Made by a program: the position numbers and the translations under genes. A stretch of DNA of 64,000 bases from Scilla litardierei (taxonomy: Eukaryota > Streptophyta > Magnoliopsida > Asparagales > Asparagaceae), in the NCBI GenBank assembly GCA_030789695.1, contig CM061132.1:147630597-147694596 (forward strand). The letters are read 5' to 3'. Below are positions 47,316-57,876 of the stretch, one piece after another. The first letter of the stretch is position 1. Every line of letters starts with the position of its first letter. Below the pieces are notes generated by a model. The model made no database searches, was not told where the DNA came from, and worked only from the letters and a program-made list of their open reading frames with translations.

Positions 47316-48830
47316 TCTTTATTACATTTGACAACTGTTTTTGAATCATAGGGCTGACTAGGACAAGATAAAGAGTGGTTAGGATTTGATCTCGAAAAAT
47401 GAAAGGTTGAGATGAAGCTTTGAAATCATAAATGAAAGCTTTGAAATTTGGTCCAACTTTGAAATGAAGAGAGCTATGAAACCATGAATGTGTGCTTTGA
47501 AATTTTGGTCCATCTTTGAAAGGTGGTTCAACTTTGAAAGCAGCCAGTGAACCAGTTTCGTGTCGAAAGCGACCGCGAAATTTTTTTAATGCTAATTTGT
47601 TGTCCCGCGCCAAAGGCGCCCGCTAAATTTTTTTTGTTGTTCCGCGCCGAAAGCGTCTGCGCTGCTAAATATTTTTACGCTAATTTGTTGTTCTTTTAAA
47701 TTTTAATAATTTTTTTTTGGAACAGATATTTCACGGGGAAAAATCTTAAATGAACCATGCCCGCAGGGTACGGATCTTTTTAACGCCAATTTGTTGTTCC
47801 GCGTCGAATTTGTTGTTATACGCTAATTTGTTGTTCCACGTCAAAGTCGCTCGTGTCAAATTTGTTGTTCCGTGTCGAATGCGCCTGCGCCAAATTTGTT
47901 GTTCCGCGTCGAAGGCACCCGTGCAGCTAAACATTTTTACGTTAATTTGTTCATTTAAATTTTAATAATTTTTTGGGGAAAAAAGATTTCGCAGGAAAAA
48001 ATCTTAAATGAACCGTGCCCACGGGCACAGGTTTTTTTATGCTAATTTGTTGTTTCACGCCAAATTTATTGTTCCACGCAAAATTGTTGTTCCGCGTCGA
48101 AATGTTGTTCCATGTCGAAGGCGCATGCGTCGAATTTGTTGCTTCGCGCCGAAGACGCCCGTGCCGCTAAATATTTTTACGCTAATTTGTATTTCTTTTA
48201 AAGTTTAATAATATGAGGGGATATCTTAAATGAACTTGCGCCGAATGCACCCCTTAAATTTTTTACGGCAGATTTGTTTTTCCGCGTCGATGGCACCCGC
48301 GCCGAATTTGTTGTTCCGCGCCGAAGGCGTCCGTGCCGCTAAATATTTTTACGCCAATTTGTTGGTTTTTAAATTTTGGCCGTGTAAATATTTTTTTGGG
48401 AGAATAAAGATTTTGATGGGATATCTTAAATGAACCGCGCCCGTGCCGAAGCTAAATTTTTGTTCGTTTAAATTTTAGAGTGGGGAATAATTCTTGGGAA
48501 AAACAAAGACTTTGAGTGGATATCTTAAATAAACCGGCACCGAATGCATCTGCTAAATTTTTTTACGCTAAATTTTTTGTTCCGCGCTGAATGCGCCTGC
48601 GTCGAATTTATTGTTCCGTGTCGAAGGCGACCACGCTGCTAAATATTTTTACGCTAATTTGTTGTTCTTTTAAATTTTGGCTGTGGAAATAATTTTTTGG
48701 GGAACAAAGATTTCGCGGGTGGAAAATCTTAAATAAACCGTACTCGTGGGCACGTGTTTTTTTCGCCAATTGTTGTTCCACGCCGAAGTCATCCGCGCCG
48801 AATTTATTGTTCTGTGTCGAATGTGCTTGC

Positions 48831-49434
48831 TGTTGGATATGGAAGACGTTTGTACACCCTTGTGGGGGATGTACGAGGGAATACTGACCTCGAACGTCGC
48901 GTGCACGAAGTCGTGTGCGAAGGGAATCTGTTCCCTTGCGGAGAGGATCTCTGGATGAGTAGGAAAGTCGCATTATATATGCATAAATGCATGCGACATA
49001 TGGCTAATAAAGGGGGAATATCTTAAGCTTATGTTGTACCATGCATATGGTACAACTTAAGCTTATAATGTGCCATGTATCATGGTACACCTTAATTAAA
49101 TTGTTCCAAAGGAACAATTTACCCTAAAATAACTACCTTGGGGGCTATAAATAAGACCCAAGGGTAAGCCATTTCTAACACTTTTGCATGGCATTCATGC
49201 ATGCATCTTCATCCTAGCGAAGCTCTGCCGAAATACTTCCTCTCCCTCTATCCAAGTTCTTAATCTAAAGTAGAGATTTAGATTGTGGATTTAGTAGCCT
49301 TACTCCGTTCGTGAGAAGACTCGATCCGTCGTGGCGAATCCGAAGGCAAAGTTCCGAGACTACCGCGCCGCATACGCAAGCGTAAGTCTCAACTTTAATT
49401 ATCGATCCTAACTCTGTTTTGGCAGGATCCAACA
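48831..49434 (+). repeat. 5' LTR of the copia element
   Basis: TGTTGGATATGG ... GGCAGGATCCAACA. TATA box TATAAATA at 49146-49153. Palindromic words (TTAAGCTTA, GTACCATGCATATGGTAC) lie at about 49022-49060. Confidence 0.96.
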
Positions 49435-49435
49435 T

Positions 49436-49447
49436 TGGTATCAGAGC
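49436..49447 (+). other. Primer-binding site, tRNA-iMet
   Basis: TGGTATCAGAGC, perfect, one base after the LTR. Confidence 0.95.
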
Positions 49448-51058
49448 CATATGGGTTCGCCCCGGTCAAACCGTCGTCCCGTCGAAACTATGAACGAGTC
49501 GTTGTCTTTTTCACGAATGGGTCTCCTACCATTACGGATATGGTAGGAACGCTTCGTGACGGAGAGAACGCAGCGGTTGTTCTTTTCACGTTAGGGTCTT
49601 CTATCATTACGGATATGGTAGGAACTCTCCGTGACGGGAAGAACCGACCGTTCACGTAGTATGTTATTCATTTTTGGCACACGGCCATTAGGAAATAACT
49701 AATTTCTCGACGAACGGGTGCTTCATCGACGAACGGGTGCTTCATCGAGGAAGATGATGGTAGTTATTTCCATCGGGTAAGATGAAATTTGGTGCATGTG
49801 CACCATGGCCAAATGGGCTATGAAGGCCATGCACCCCCCTCCACTTGCGGAGGGGGTTGGCTACGGCCAATAACCACCGGCGACCACCCCATCAAGGGGG
49901 AGGAATGTGTGAGGCAACCCCATTCAAGGGGGTGGCCGGCCATGGCCAAAGGGGCCATGGCCGGCCAATGCCCAAAATGGCCTTGGCCATGACCGGCCAT
50001 GGCCAAGCCATGGCCAGGCCGGCAGTGGCCGGCCAAGGCCAGGTCGGCCTGGCCGGCCCTGGCAGGGGCCAGGGCCGGCGCCCTGGCCTCGGCCAGGGCC
50101 TGGCCGGCCCTGGCAGAGGCCAGGGCCAATGCCCTGGCCTCGGCCAGGGCATGGTCGGCCCTGGCCGAGGGGCCAGGGCCCCTGGCCGAGGGGCCAGGGC
50201 CCCTGGCCGGCCAGGGCAGAGGCCCTGGCGGGCCCTTGGCCAAGCCCCGGCCAGGGCAGAGGCCCTGGCCGGGAAGAAATTGCAGACCAAAATTGGTCGA
50301 CCAATTTGGTGTTTTTGGTCGACCAATCAGGCAGAAGGTCTGGGTCGACTGCAAACTTGCCAACTGACCCATACGGGGTGACAAAAGGCCTTGGCCAAAC
50401 TCGAATGTGCCGATTAGCCCATACGGGGCTAACCACAGTGCCGACTAGTCCATACGGGACTAATGTTTTAATGAAGTTTTTTTTGGGCTCTACTCCTTGA
50501 AGATTAGCCATAGTGCTCTACTTCATGCGAGATTAGCCATGTCATTGTGCTCTACTCTACGGAGATTAGCCAATGTACTTATGACGTTGTGCTCTACTCT
50601 ACGGAGATTAGCCAACGTGCTTTCAAATTTTTTGAAAAAGATGTTTTTCAAATAGGTTCTGTCCCGTCCTTAATCGGGATAGCGCAATTTAGAATTCCAA
50701 GTCCTACCACGATCCGGCCATGGTTATCTAACCCATGGGTGTGTAGAACAGGTCTCGTGGCTTGGCAATTGTTGCGCTAAAATTCTTTGCGCAAATTCTC
50801 ACCTATTCCATTTTGAAAGATATGTTTTTCAAAGTATTTTTCCGCTGCTAATACCATACGGGTATTATTTCTGATTTCTTTTTACTTGAGATAAGTAAGA
50901 GGGATACTTTGAAAGTTACTTCTAGATGGTAGTTGGGAACGTAGTGAACTTCTTGATTCTAGAGTAACATTTCAACGCATCCAAGGAACTTATCAAGTGT
51001 TTAAAGAATCGAAACTTTATGCATAGAATTTTGATCGTGTTTTTCATTCTCTTTGCAG
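49448..51058 (+). other. Leader with internal repeats and a GGCC-rich block
   Basis: 49505-49645: two copies of a unit of about 75 bp (ATTACGGATATGGTAGGAAC). 49915-50275: tandem GGCCAGGGCC/CTGGCCGG words with strong self-complementarity. 50485-50625: repeats of GTGCTCTACTCTACGGAGAT and TTAGCC. 51037-51058 is T-rich and ends TTTGCAG, an apparent 3' splice site 15 bp before the gag ATG. GTAAGT occurs at 49382 in the LTR as a possible donor. Long frames here are repeat by-products. Confidence 0.6.
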
Positions 51059-51073
51059 TTTTTTGAATCGAAT

Positions 51074-53407
51074 ATGTCTACCGCTTCTAAGAACATTGTC
51101 GCAGAGCTTAACAAAGGTGAAAAGCTCAACGGCGACAATTATAAACTTTGGTCAATAAAAATCCAATATGTTTTGGAGGAGCAAGATGTGCTCGAAACAC
51201 TCCAAAACATAATGGAAGAACCTGAGTTGGGCAATACGGCCCAACACAAGAGGGACCGGGAAGCTTATGATACTTGGACTCGAAAGAACAAAATAGCACG
51301 TATTACGTTACTGTCCGCCATGGACAATGACATAATGCGTCTATTTCGGGAATTCGACCTAGCCAAAGACATATGGTCTGAGCTAGAGATAAAGTTTGGT
51401 GGAACTTCGGTTACCAAACTCCGCTCCTTAAATATTCAATTTGATTCGTACAAGATGCGGCGAGATCATTCTATGAAAAAGCATCTCCGCCACATGGCGA
51501 ATCTCATATCTGAATTAAAGGATGCGGGTGTTACGCTGTCTGACAAACAGCAGATCCAAGCAGTCATTCGTTCACTCCCAGATAGCTGGGATAACATGAA
51601 AATGCACCTCACTCATAATGAGTGCATTAAAACTTTAAGCGATGTGTCGAAACACCTCGAACTCGAGGAAGAGCGGATTCAAGCCGCAAAACCAAGTGCA
51701 GAAGTGCACATGGCCGCTAATTCCTCACATGGAGGAAATAAGCGGAAGAATAAACGCTTAAGGTTTGTGAACGAACGAAAGCATGAACCGGAAACCTCAA
51801 AGAAGACTAAGAACAAAAAGTGGCAAAAGAATGTGCACTCAAAGAAGAAAAACTTGAAGAAGATCAAGTGCTTTAAGTGCAACAAGTACGGTCACTTCGC
51901 CCGTACATGTACGGATGGAAGTGATAAGGTAACTTGTAGGGCTAGTTACATATGTGTTTCTAGTTCCATGTTTCTTGCTGAATCTAACTATTTTTGGTTG
52001 ATTGATTCAGGGGCCACAGACCACGTAGCGAAGGACAGAAGGTTCTTCGTAGAGTATCGAAAGATAACTCAAGGAACAAAGTGGATATACGTCGGCAACA
52101 ACACACGTGTTGAAGTCAAAGGCGTCGGAACATGCAAGCTAGTTCTCGACAACGGCCGGACTTTATTATTGCACGACGTCCTCTTTGCTCCAGATATTAG
52201 AAGAAATATCGTATCCGTGGTCATGTTAATGTCTTTAGATTATGAATGGAGGTTCTATAAACAGAAAGTTGACATTGTTTGTAATAGTTCTTTAATTGGA
52301 TCTGGTAATGTTTGTAATGGATTAATTGTTTTAAATACAATGTATGATGCTTCTTCTTCCATTAATGAAAGTTTCCATTTGACAAATGCTTCTAACTCTG
52401 AATCTGAGATCATTTGTTGGCATGCAAGACTTGGTCATATTGGACCAACTAGAATGGATAGACTTGCCAAAAGTGGCTTGCTATCTAATGTTTCAAAAGT
52501 TGAAATGTCAACTTGCGAACATTGTCTTGTAGGGAAAACTTGTCGCAAGCCATTTGGAACTGGCACAAGGGCCGAAGTTCCATTACAGCTTATCCATTCG
52601 GACATTTGCGGTCCAATGAATGTTAAGACAAGACGCGGGAAGTCCTATTTCATCACTTTCATTGATGACTTCACTCGTTTCGGTCATATTTATTTGATTT
52701 CCCACAAACATGAAGCTTTAACTTGCTTCAAAAACTATATGAGTTTAGTGGAAAATCAACTAGATCGCAAGATAAAGGTCTTGCGAACCGATCGGGGTGG
52801 AGAATATCAATCAACGAGTTTTAAGGAACTCTGTGATGAAAAAGGCATAGTTCATCAAATAACTATGCCTTATACTCCGCAACAAAACGGTGTTGCGGAA
52901 AGAAGAAATAGGACATTGATGGAAATGGTCCGATCAATGATGTCTCAGGCAAATTTGCCTATCACCTTTTGGGGTGATGCATTATTGACGGCAGCGTTCA
53001 TCTTAAACCGTGTACCCTCGAAGTCGGTAAGTTCTACTCCTTATGAGTTGTGGAACAATAGAACTCCAGACTTAAGCATTCTAAAACCTTGGGGTTGTGC
53101 CTCTTATGCACATTTATCCTCTCACAAATATGGCAAACTTGGGCCACGTGGGAGGAAGTGTATCTTCATCCGATACGCTGAAAACTCCAAAGGATATGTT
53201 TTCGTCGGTCAAGAGGACAATGGGGGTCTAATAGAATTCGAATCGAGGGATGTTGTCTTCTTGGAAAACGAGTTTCCAAGACAGGGTGAGATAAGTCAAG
53301 ACTTATCCTTGTTTGAGACTTGGGATCAAGAAGGATCGGAACGTTCGAGTGGGAGAATTCTTGGTGAAGAAGAAAATACGTTTCAAACTTTGGAGAATTC
53401 TTGGTGA
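51074..53407 (+). CDS. Copia Gag-protease-integrase polyprotein (truncated by frameshift)
   Basis: 777 codons from the ATG MSTASKNIVAELNKGEKLNG. In order: Gag/UBN2-type domain (about residues 10-215: LNGDNYKLWSIKIQYVL, LRSLNIQFDSYKM, VIRSLPDSWDNMK), a Lys-rich linker, zinc knuckle CFKCNKYGHFARTC (266-279), aspartic protease LIDSGATDHV (Asp311), the integrase HHCC zinc-binding domain (His450 in WHARLGH; CEHCLVGK) and the integrase core with D510, D573 and E609 (the D-35-E spacing of integrases; PYTPQQNGVAERRNRTL). The frame ends in ENSW and a stop because of the 40-bp duplication. The protease and integrase residues are intact, but RT is out of frame. Confidence 0.95.
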   Translation: MSTASKNIVAELNKGEKLNGDNYKLWSIKIQYVLEEQDVLETLQNIMEEPELGNTAQHKRDREAYDTWTRKNKIARITLLSAMDNDIMRLFREFDLAKDIWSELEIKFGGTSVTKLRSLNIQFDSYKMRRDHSMKKHLRHMANLISELKDAGVTLSDKQQIQAVIRSLPDSWDNMKMHLTHNECIKTLSDVSKHLELEEERIQAAKPSAEVHMAANSSHGGNKRKNKRLRFVNERKHEPETSKKTKNKKWQKNVHSKKKNLKKIKCFKCNKYGHFARTCTDGSDKVTCRASYICVSSSMFLAESNYFWLIDSGATDHVAKDRRFFVEYRKITQGTKWIYVGNNTRVEVKGVGTCKLVLDNGRTLLLHDVLFAPDIRRNIVSVVMLMSLDYEWRFYKQKVDIVCNSSLIGSGNVCNGLIVLNTMYDASSSINESFHLTNASNSESEIICWHARLGHIGPTRMDRLAKSGLLSNVSKVEMSTCEHCLVGKTCRKPFGTGTRAEVPLQLIHSDICGPMNVKTRRGKSYFITFIDDFTRFGHIYLISHKHEALTCFKNYMSLVENQLDRKIKVLRTDRGGEYQSTSFKELCDEKGIVHQITMPYTPQQNGVAERRNRTLMEMVRSMMSQANLPITFWGDALLTAAFILNRVPSKSVSSTPYELWNNRTPDLSILKPWGCASYAHLSSHKYGKLGPRGRKCIFIRYAENSKGYVFVGQEDNGGLIEFESRDVVFLENEFPRQGEISQDLSLFETWDQEGSERSSGRILGEEENTFQTLENSW

Positions 53408-53430
53408 AGAAGAAAATACGTTTCAAACTT
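53352..53430 (+). repeat. 40-bp tandem duplication breaking pol
   Basis: GGAGAATTCTTGGTGAAGAA and the next 19 bases occur twice, with a period of 40 bp (53352-53391, 53392-53430) and no mismatch in the shared 39. Forty is not a multiple of three, so the frame shifts and the upstream ORF stops at 53407. It lies between the integrase and RT regions. Confidence 0.95.
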
Positions 53431-53435
53431 CACCA

Positions 53436-55184
53436 ATGGATGATACGAACGATACCAATCCTATTCCGAGTGGGAGTGATATTATTCCAAGTGGGAGTGA
53501 TGTCATTCCAAGTGGGAGTGATCAAACTCAAACAAGACGTAGTAATCGAACGAGGCTAACACCTCTGAGATTTGAGGATGAATTTCCTCAAACTTTCATG
53601 ACATTACTACAAGATGATGACGAACCTGCAAATTTCAAACAGGCCATCACATGCCCTGCTAAAGAAAAATGGATAGCGGCTATGGAAGAAGAACTTCAAT
53701 CCATGAAAACGAACCAAGTCTGGGACTTGGTTGATTTACCTAAGGGACGTAGAGCCATTGGGAACAAGTGGGTTTTCAAAATCAAGCATAAGGCTGATGG
53801 CTCCATCGAGAAATATAAAGCTCGCCTTGTTGCGAAAGGTTTCACGCAACAGGAAGGAATAGACTACGAAGAGACTTTCTCTCCTGTTGTGCGTTTTACC
53901 TCCATTCGCTTAATTCTGGCTATGGTGGCTTGTTTGGACCTCGAGTTACATCAGATGGATGTAAAGACTGCTTTTCTTAACGGAGAACTAGATGAGGAGA
54001 TCTACATGGAACAACCAAACGGGTTCGTACAAGAAGAAAACAAACATAAGGTTTGTAAACTTCGTAAATCCATATATGGTCTTAAACAATCCTCAAGGCA
54101 GTGGTATATGCGCTTTCAAGAAGTCGTTTTGTCGTATGGTTTCTCCATGCTCGACGAAGACAACTGCGTATATATTAAGAGGATTAAAAACAAGTATGTA
54201 ATTATGTCTCTTTATGTAGATGACATACTTATAGCCGGAAATGATAAGCGTCTTATCATGGATATCAAAGCTTGGCTTTCATCCGTCTTTGAGATGAAAG
54301 ACATGGGTGAAGCTGCATATATTCTTGGGGTTAAGATCTCAAGAAATCGTTCCAAGAAACTTCTTTCTCTCTCTCAAGAGACATATATAAAGAAAGTCTT
54401 AGAACGGTTTAATATGCAGGACTGCAAGCCAATTGATACTCCAATAAGCAAAGGCGAGGGTCTATGTTTGGAAATGTGTCCCAAAGATCCAAAAGAAAGG
54501 AAAGCTATGGAAAAAGTTCCATACTCCAGTGCTGTCGGGAGTCTGATGTACGCCATGATGTGTACCAGACCGGACATTTGCTATGCTGTTGGTATGGTAA
54601 GCCGTTACCAATCCAACCCAGGACAAGCACACTGGAAAGCGGTGAAGAGGATATTAAGATACCTCAAAGGGACTGCAGACTATGTGTTATGCTATCAAGG
54701 CAATACCTTGAGACTCGAAGGCTATACCGATGCTGATTGGGCGGGTGATCTCGACGAGCGAAGATCTACCTCAGGCTTTGTTTACTTGCTCGGGAATGGT
54801 GCAATATCCTGGAGCAGCAAGAAGCAAACCTGCATCGCCCTATCAACCATGGAAGCCGAATTCGTAGCATTCAGCATGGCGGTCCAAGAAGCTGTTTGGC
54901 TTAGGAAATTCTTAGACAGGCTGACGAATGCCACTGACTCGAGCACTGTTCCTATATACAGTGATAGTCAAGCTTCGATTGCCTATGTCAAAGATCCTAA
55001 ATTACATTGTAAGACCAAACACATTGACAATCGATTCAAGTTTGCGAAGGACTATGACAAACGGAAGGAAGTAGACATAGGATACATATCCACGCATGAG
55101 ATGATAGCGGATCCCCTCACTAAGGCGATCCCCAGAGATGTGTTTTTCAAACACTTATCATCTATGGGAATGCGTAGGTGCTGA
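53436..55184 (+). CDS. Copia reverse transcriptase-RNase H
   Basis: 582 codons from the first ATG after the duplication; the frame is open back to 53313. RT (RVT_2 type): WIAAMEEELQSMKTNQVWDL, KARLVAKGFTQQEGIDYEET, QMDVKTAFLNGELDEEIYM, SIYGLKQS and the catalytic YVDD at residues 260-263. RNase H: GYTDADWAGD (Asp432), STSGFVYLLG, STMEAEFVA, then KHIDNRFKFAKDY and the closing MIADPLTKAIPRD and GMRRC. All landmarks are present, but translation from gag is blocked by the frameshift. Confidence 0.93.
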   Translation: MDDTNDTNPIPSGSDIIPSGSDVIPSGSDQTQTRRSNRTRLTPLRFEDEFPQTFMTLLQDDDEPANFKQAITCPAKEKWIAAMEEELQSMKTNQVWDLVDLPKGRRAIGNKWVFKIKHKADGSIEKYKARLVAKGFTQQEGIDYEETFSPVVRFTSIRLILAMVACLDLELHQMDVKTAFLNGELDEEIYMEQPNGFVQEENKHKVCKLRKSIYGLKQSSRQWYMRFQEVVLSYGFSMLDEDNCVYIKRIKNKYVIMSLYVDDILIAGNDKRLIMDIKAWLSSVFEMKDMGEAAYILGVKISRNRSKKLLSLSQETYIKKVLERFNMQDCKPIDTPISKGEGLCLEMCPKDPKERKAMEKVPYSSAVGSLMYAMMCTRPDICYAVGMVSRYQSNPGQAHWKAVKRILRYLKGTADYVLCYQGNTLRLEGYTDADWAGDLDERRSTSGFVYLLGNGAISWSSKKQTCIALSTMEAEFVAFSMAVQEAVWLRKFLDRLTNATDSSTVPIYSDSQASIAYVKDPKLHCKTKHIDNRFKFAKDYDKRKEVDIGYISTHEMIADPLTKAIPRDVFFKHLSSMGMRRC

Positions 55185-56205
55185 GCTGTATCATGTAATA
55201 TTTCCCATGTCTATAGAAGATCAAAATTTAATTTGCATACAAGTTTCTTACAAATGATTTTATATACATTTGTGTTTAAGTCTCAGCTATTTTATTGTGT
55301 GTATGTCGGACAGATTAAGGTTGGCTCTCTCACATGAGCAACCGCCTTATCTTATCAGATGGATAAGATAGAGATGAGACTAGTTTAAAGTCAAAATCAT
55401 TAGACAAATGATTTAGAGTCGTGACTTAAACAAGATAGTCGAATGAAAGATCTGCATCATATGGATGCTTACAAAAGATCTGAGATCTGTATCACAAGGA
55501 TATTTGAAGGAGATCTCATAGGATTTTTAAATCCTATCTGTCTTATGCAGGATGAGAGTCCGTGAATATTTCACGAGTAGTAAGGGGACTCAAAAAGATA
55601 GGCACTGTGGTGTCTGATCTTTCATCCGTACAACATCATTAAGACATACTCTCCATGGGAAAGGAGTGATGTTGTAGTACGTGTTCATACCACGTATGCA
55701 TTTCGACCACTGAGTTAGTAGCAATAGTGTTTGCTATTATGTGAGACTCAAAGGCCATACGGGTCTTAACTCTTACCCTCAGGGACTCCAATTGGTTCCT
55801 TTAGATTTGACGAGATGATCGCTATCTTAGCGTGTTGCTAATGGGCTATGATAATTCGGCTCGGCGGGGCACGTTAGAAAAGCGAATCAAGTCAAGATCA
55901 GAAGGTTCGCAAGAAGAGGAAGATTGATTTCATATTCGCATTTGGACTTTAATGATTCAAAGCTGGCCAGCCAATTGTAATCCAGATGGGATTCAATTGT
56001 TGAATATAAAGTATAAGAAATGTGAAGAAATAATCTAGGGTAAAGCATGCGTTGAACTACTCAACTTTGCACCTTCGAGGTCGTTGTGTATCTCTAACAA
56101 GTGCACAACAACAGACTCTACGCACATGACGGTCGTACGGTCTATTTCTCGGTATGATAGATGAAAGAACTAAGAGAAAGACGTTCTCTTACAATCCCCT
56201 CAAGT
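55185..56205 (+). other. 3' non-coding region of the copia element
   Basis: About 1 kb between pol and the polypurine tract. GATCTG.ATC and GGATAAGATA words recur, but no ORF of note is present. Confidence 0.6.
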
Positions 56206-56217
56206 GTGAGTGGGAGA
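56206..56217 (+). other. Polypurine tract
   Basis: GTGAGTGGGAGA directly before the TG of the 3' LTR. Confidence 0.8.
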
Positions 56218-56821
56218 TGTTGGATATGGAAGACGTTTGTACACCCTTGTGGGGGATGTACGAGGGAATACGGACCTCGAACGTCGCGTGCACGAAGTCG
56301 TGTGCGAAGGGAATCTGTTCCCTTGCGGAGAGGATCTCTGGATGAGTAGGAAAGTCGCATTATATATGCATAAATGCATGCGACATATGGCTAATAAAGG
56401 GGGAATATCTTAAGCTTATGTTGTACCATGCATATGGTACAACTTAAGCTTATAATGTGCCATGTATCATGGTACACCTTAATTAAATTGTTCCAAAGGA
56501 ACAATTTACCCTAAAATAACTACCTTGGGGGCTATAAATAAGACCCAAGGGTAAGCCATTTCTAACACTTTTGCATGGCATTCATGCATGCATCTTCATC
56601 CTAGCGAAGCTCTGCCGAAATACTTCCTCTCCCTCTATCCAAGTTCTTAATCTAAAGTAGAGATTTAGATTGTGGATTTAGTAGCCTTACTCCGTTCGTG
56701 AGAAGACTCGATCCGTCGTGGCGAATCCGAAGGCAAAGTTCCGAGACTACCGTGCCGCATACGCAAGCGTAAGTCTCAACTTTAATTATCGATCCTAACT
56801 CTGTTTTGGCAGGATCCAACA
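56218..56821 (+). repeat. 3' LTR of the copia element
   Basis: 604 bp, the same length as the 5' LTR with two substitutions. TATAAATA at 56533-56540. Confidence 0.96.
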
Positions 56822-56981
56822 CTTGCATCGAATTTGTTGTTCCACGCCGAAGGCGCCCGTGCCGCTAAATATTTTTATACTAATTTGTTATTTTTTAAAT
56901 TTTAATAAATTTTTGGGAAACAAATATTTCGCAGAGGAAAATCTTAGATGAACCGTGCCTGCGGGCACAGGTTATGACTAG

Positions 56982-57876
56982 TCTATTTCGCGGAGGTAAA
57001 TCAATGGTTAATATTGGTTCTTGTGAAAATTTTAGTGGAAAAACATAAATTTTGGGGGGAAGTGTCGTGAGAACCAAAACTTTGAAATTAAAAGTGTTTT
57101 AGGGAAGATTGTGGAAATAAAATTTTGGGGGGGAAAGTGTCTTGGGAACCAAGACTTTCAAATTAAAATTGTCTTGGGAAAGATTGTGGAGAAACATGAT
57201 TCACTAAATTAAACAAAGTAAAAAAATTAGCGTAAAAAAATTCAGCAGAACAAACTAGCGTAAAAAAATTTAAGTTAATACCGTCATCGAAAAATACCAT
57301 AAGGTTTATTGTTCCGCGCCGAAGGCGTCCACTAAATTTTTTTACGCTAATTTGTTCTTCCGCGCCGAATTTGTTGTTCCACACTGAATGCACTCACGTG
57401 TTGTTCCGCGCCAACAAACGGCACCCTCGCAATTTTTTACGCTAATTTGTTGTTCCTCGCCAAAGGCGCCTGCGCCGAATTTATTTTTTCACGCCGAATG
57501 CGCTCGCGCTTTGTTCCGCACCAAATTTGTTGTTCCGCAAAATTTTTTATGCTAATTTGTTGTTCTGCGCCGAATTTGTTGTTCCACGCCGAAGGCGCCC
57601 GCACCGAATTTGTTGTTCTGCATCGAAAGCGCTCGCGCGTTGTTCCGCACCGAAGGTGCCCGCCCGAATTTATTGTTTCGCGATGAAGGCGCCCGTGCCG
57701 TATTTTTTGTTCCGCGCCGAGGGCGCCCACGCCGAAGATGTCCGTGCCGCTAAATATTTTTACGCTAAGTTGTTGTTCTTTTAAATTTTGTCTGTGGAAA
57801 TAATTTTTTGGGGAACAAAGATATCGCGGGAGAAAATCTTAAATGAACCGTGTCCGCAGGCACAGGTTATGACTAG
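56982..57876 (+). mobile_element. Helitron-like unit 5
   Basis: TCTATTTCGCGGAGG ... CCGTGTCCGCAGGCACAGG, GTTATGACTAG, 895 bp. The 5' subterminal CTAGGGCTGACTAGGACAAG block is missing, so the left end is rearranged. Confidence 0.7.

Larger units (their letters stand above)
48831..56821 (+). mobile_element. Full-length Ty1/copia retrotransposon, very young
   Basis: 7991 bp: 604-bp LTRs, target duplication CTTGC (48826-48830, 56822-56826), PBS TGGTATCAGAGC, a 1.6-kb leader, gag-pol in copia order (Gag, protease, integrase, RT, RNase H), 1 kb of 3' non-coding sequence and a purine tract. By direct comparison the LTRs differ at 2 of 604 positions (T/G in GAATACxGACC and C/T in TACCGxGCCG), so insertion is recent. 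The sole obvious defect is a 40-bp tandem duplication in pol. I do not assign a lineage firmly. Confidence 0.95.
47316..56981 (+). mobile_element. Helitron-like unit 4, split by a full-length copia element
   Basis: 47316-48830 plus 56827-56981 make about 1670 bp, from TCTTTATTACATTTGACAAC to GTTATGACTAG. It contains several internal copies of the pre-terminal segment (TTAAATGAACCGTGCCC...GGGCAC) that lack CTAG, so the 3' half has been amplified internally. Confidence 0.72.

Noticed and set aside
45428..48433. Recurring ORFs with NLLFRAEGA-type peptides
   Set aside because: They translate the GCGCCGAATTTGTTGTTC repeat of the Helitron-like units; frames change from unit to unit and no family matches.
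45037..48830. Regular repeats as a CRISPR array
   Set aside because: Repeats vary in length and spacing, are palindromic transposon ends, and the context is a plant nuclear genome.
49818..50511. Overlapping long ORFs on both strands (up to 195 codons)
   Set aside because: All six frames are open because of the GGCCAGGGCC repeat; the peptides are low-complexity Ala/Gly/Pro/Trp and lie in the copia leader.
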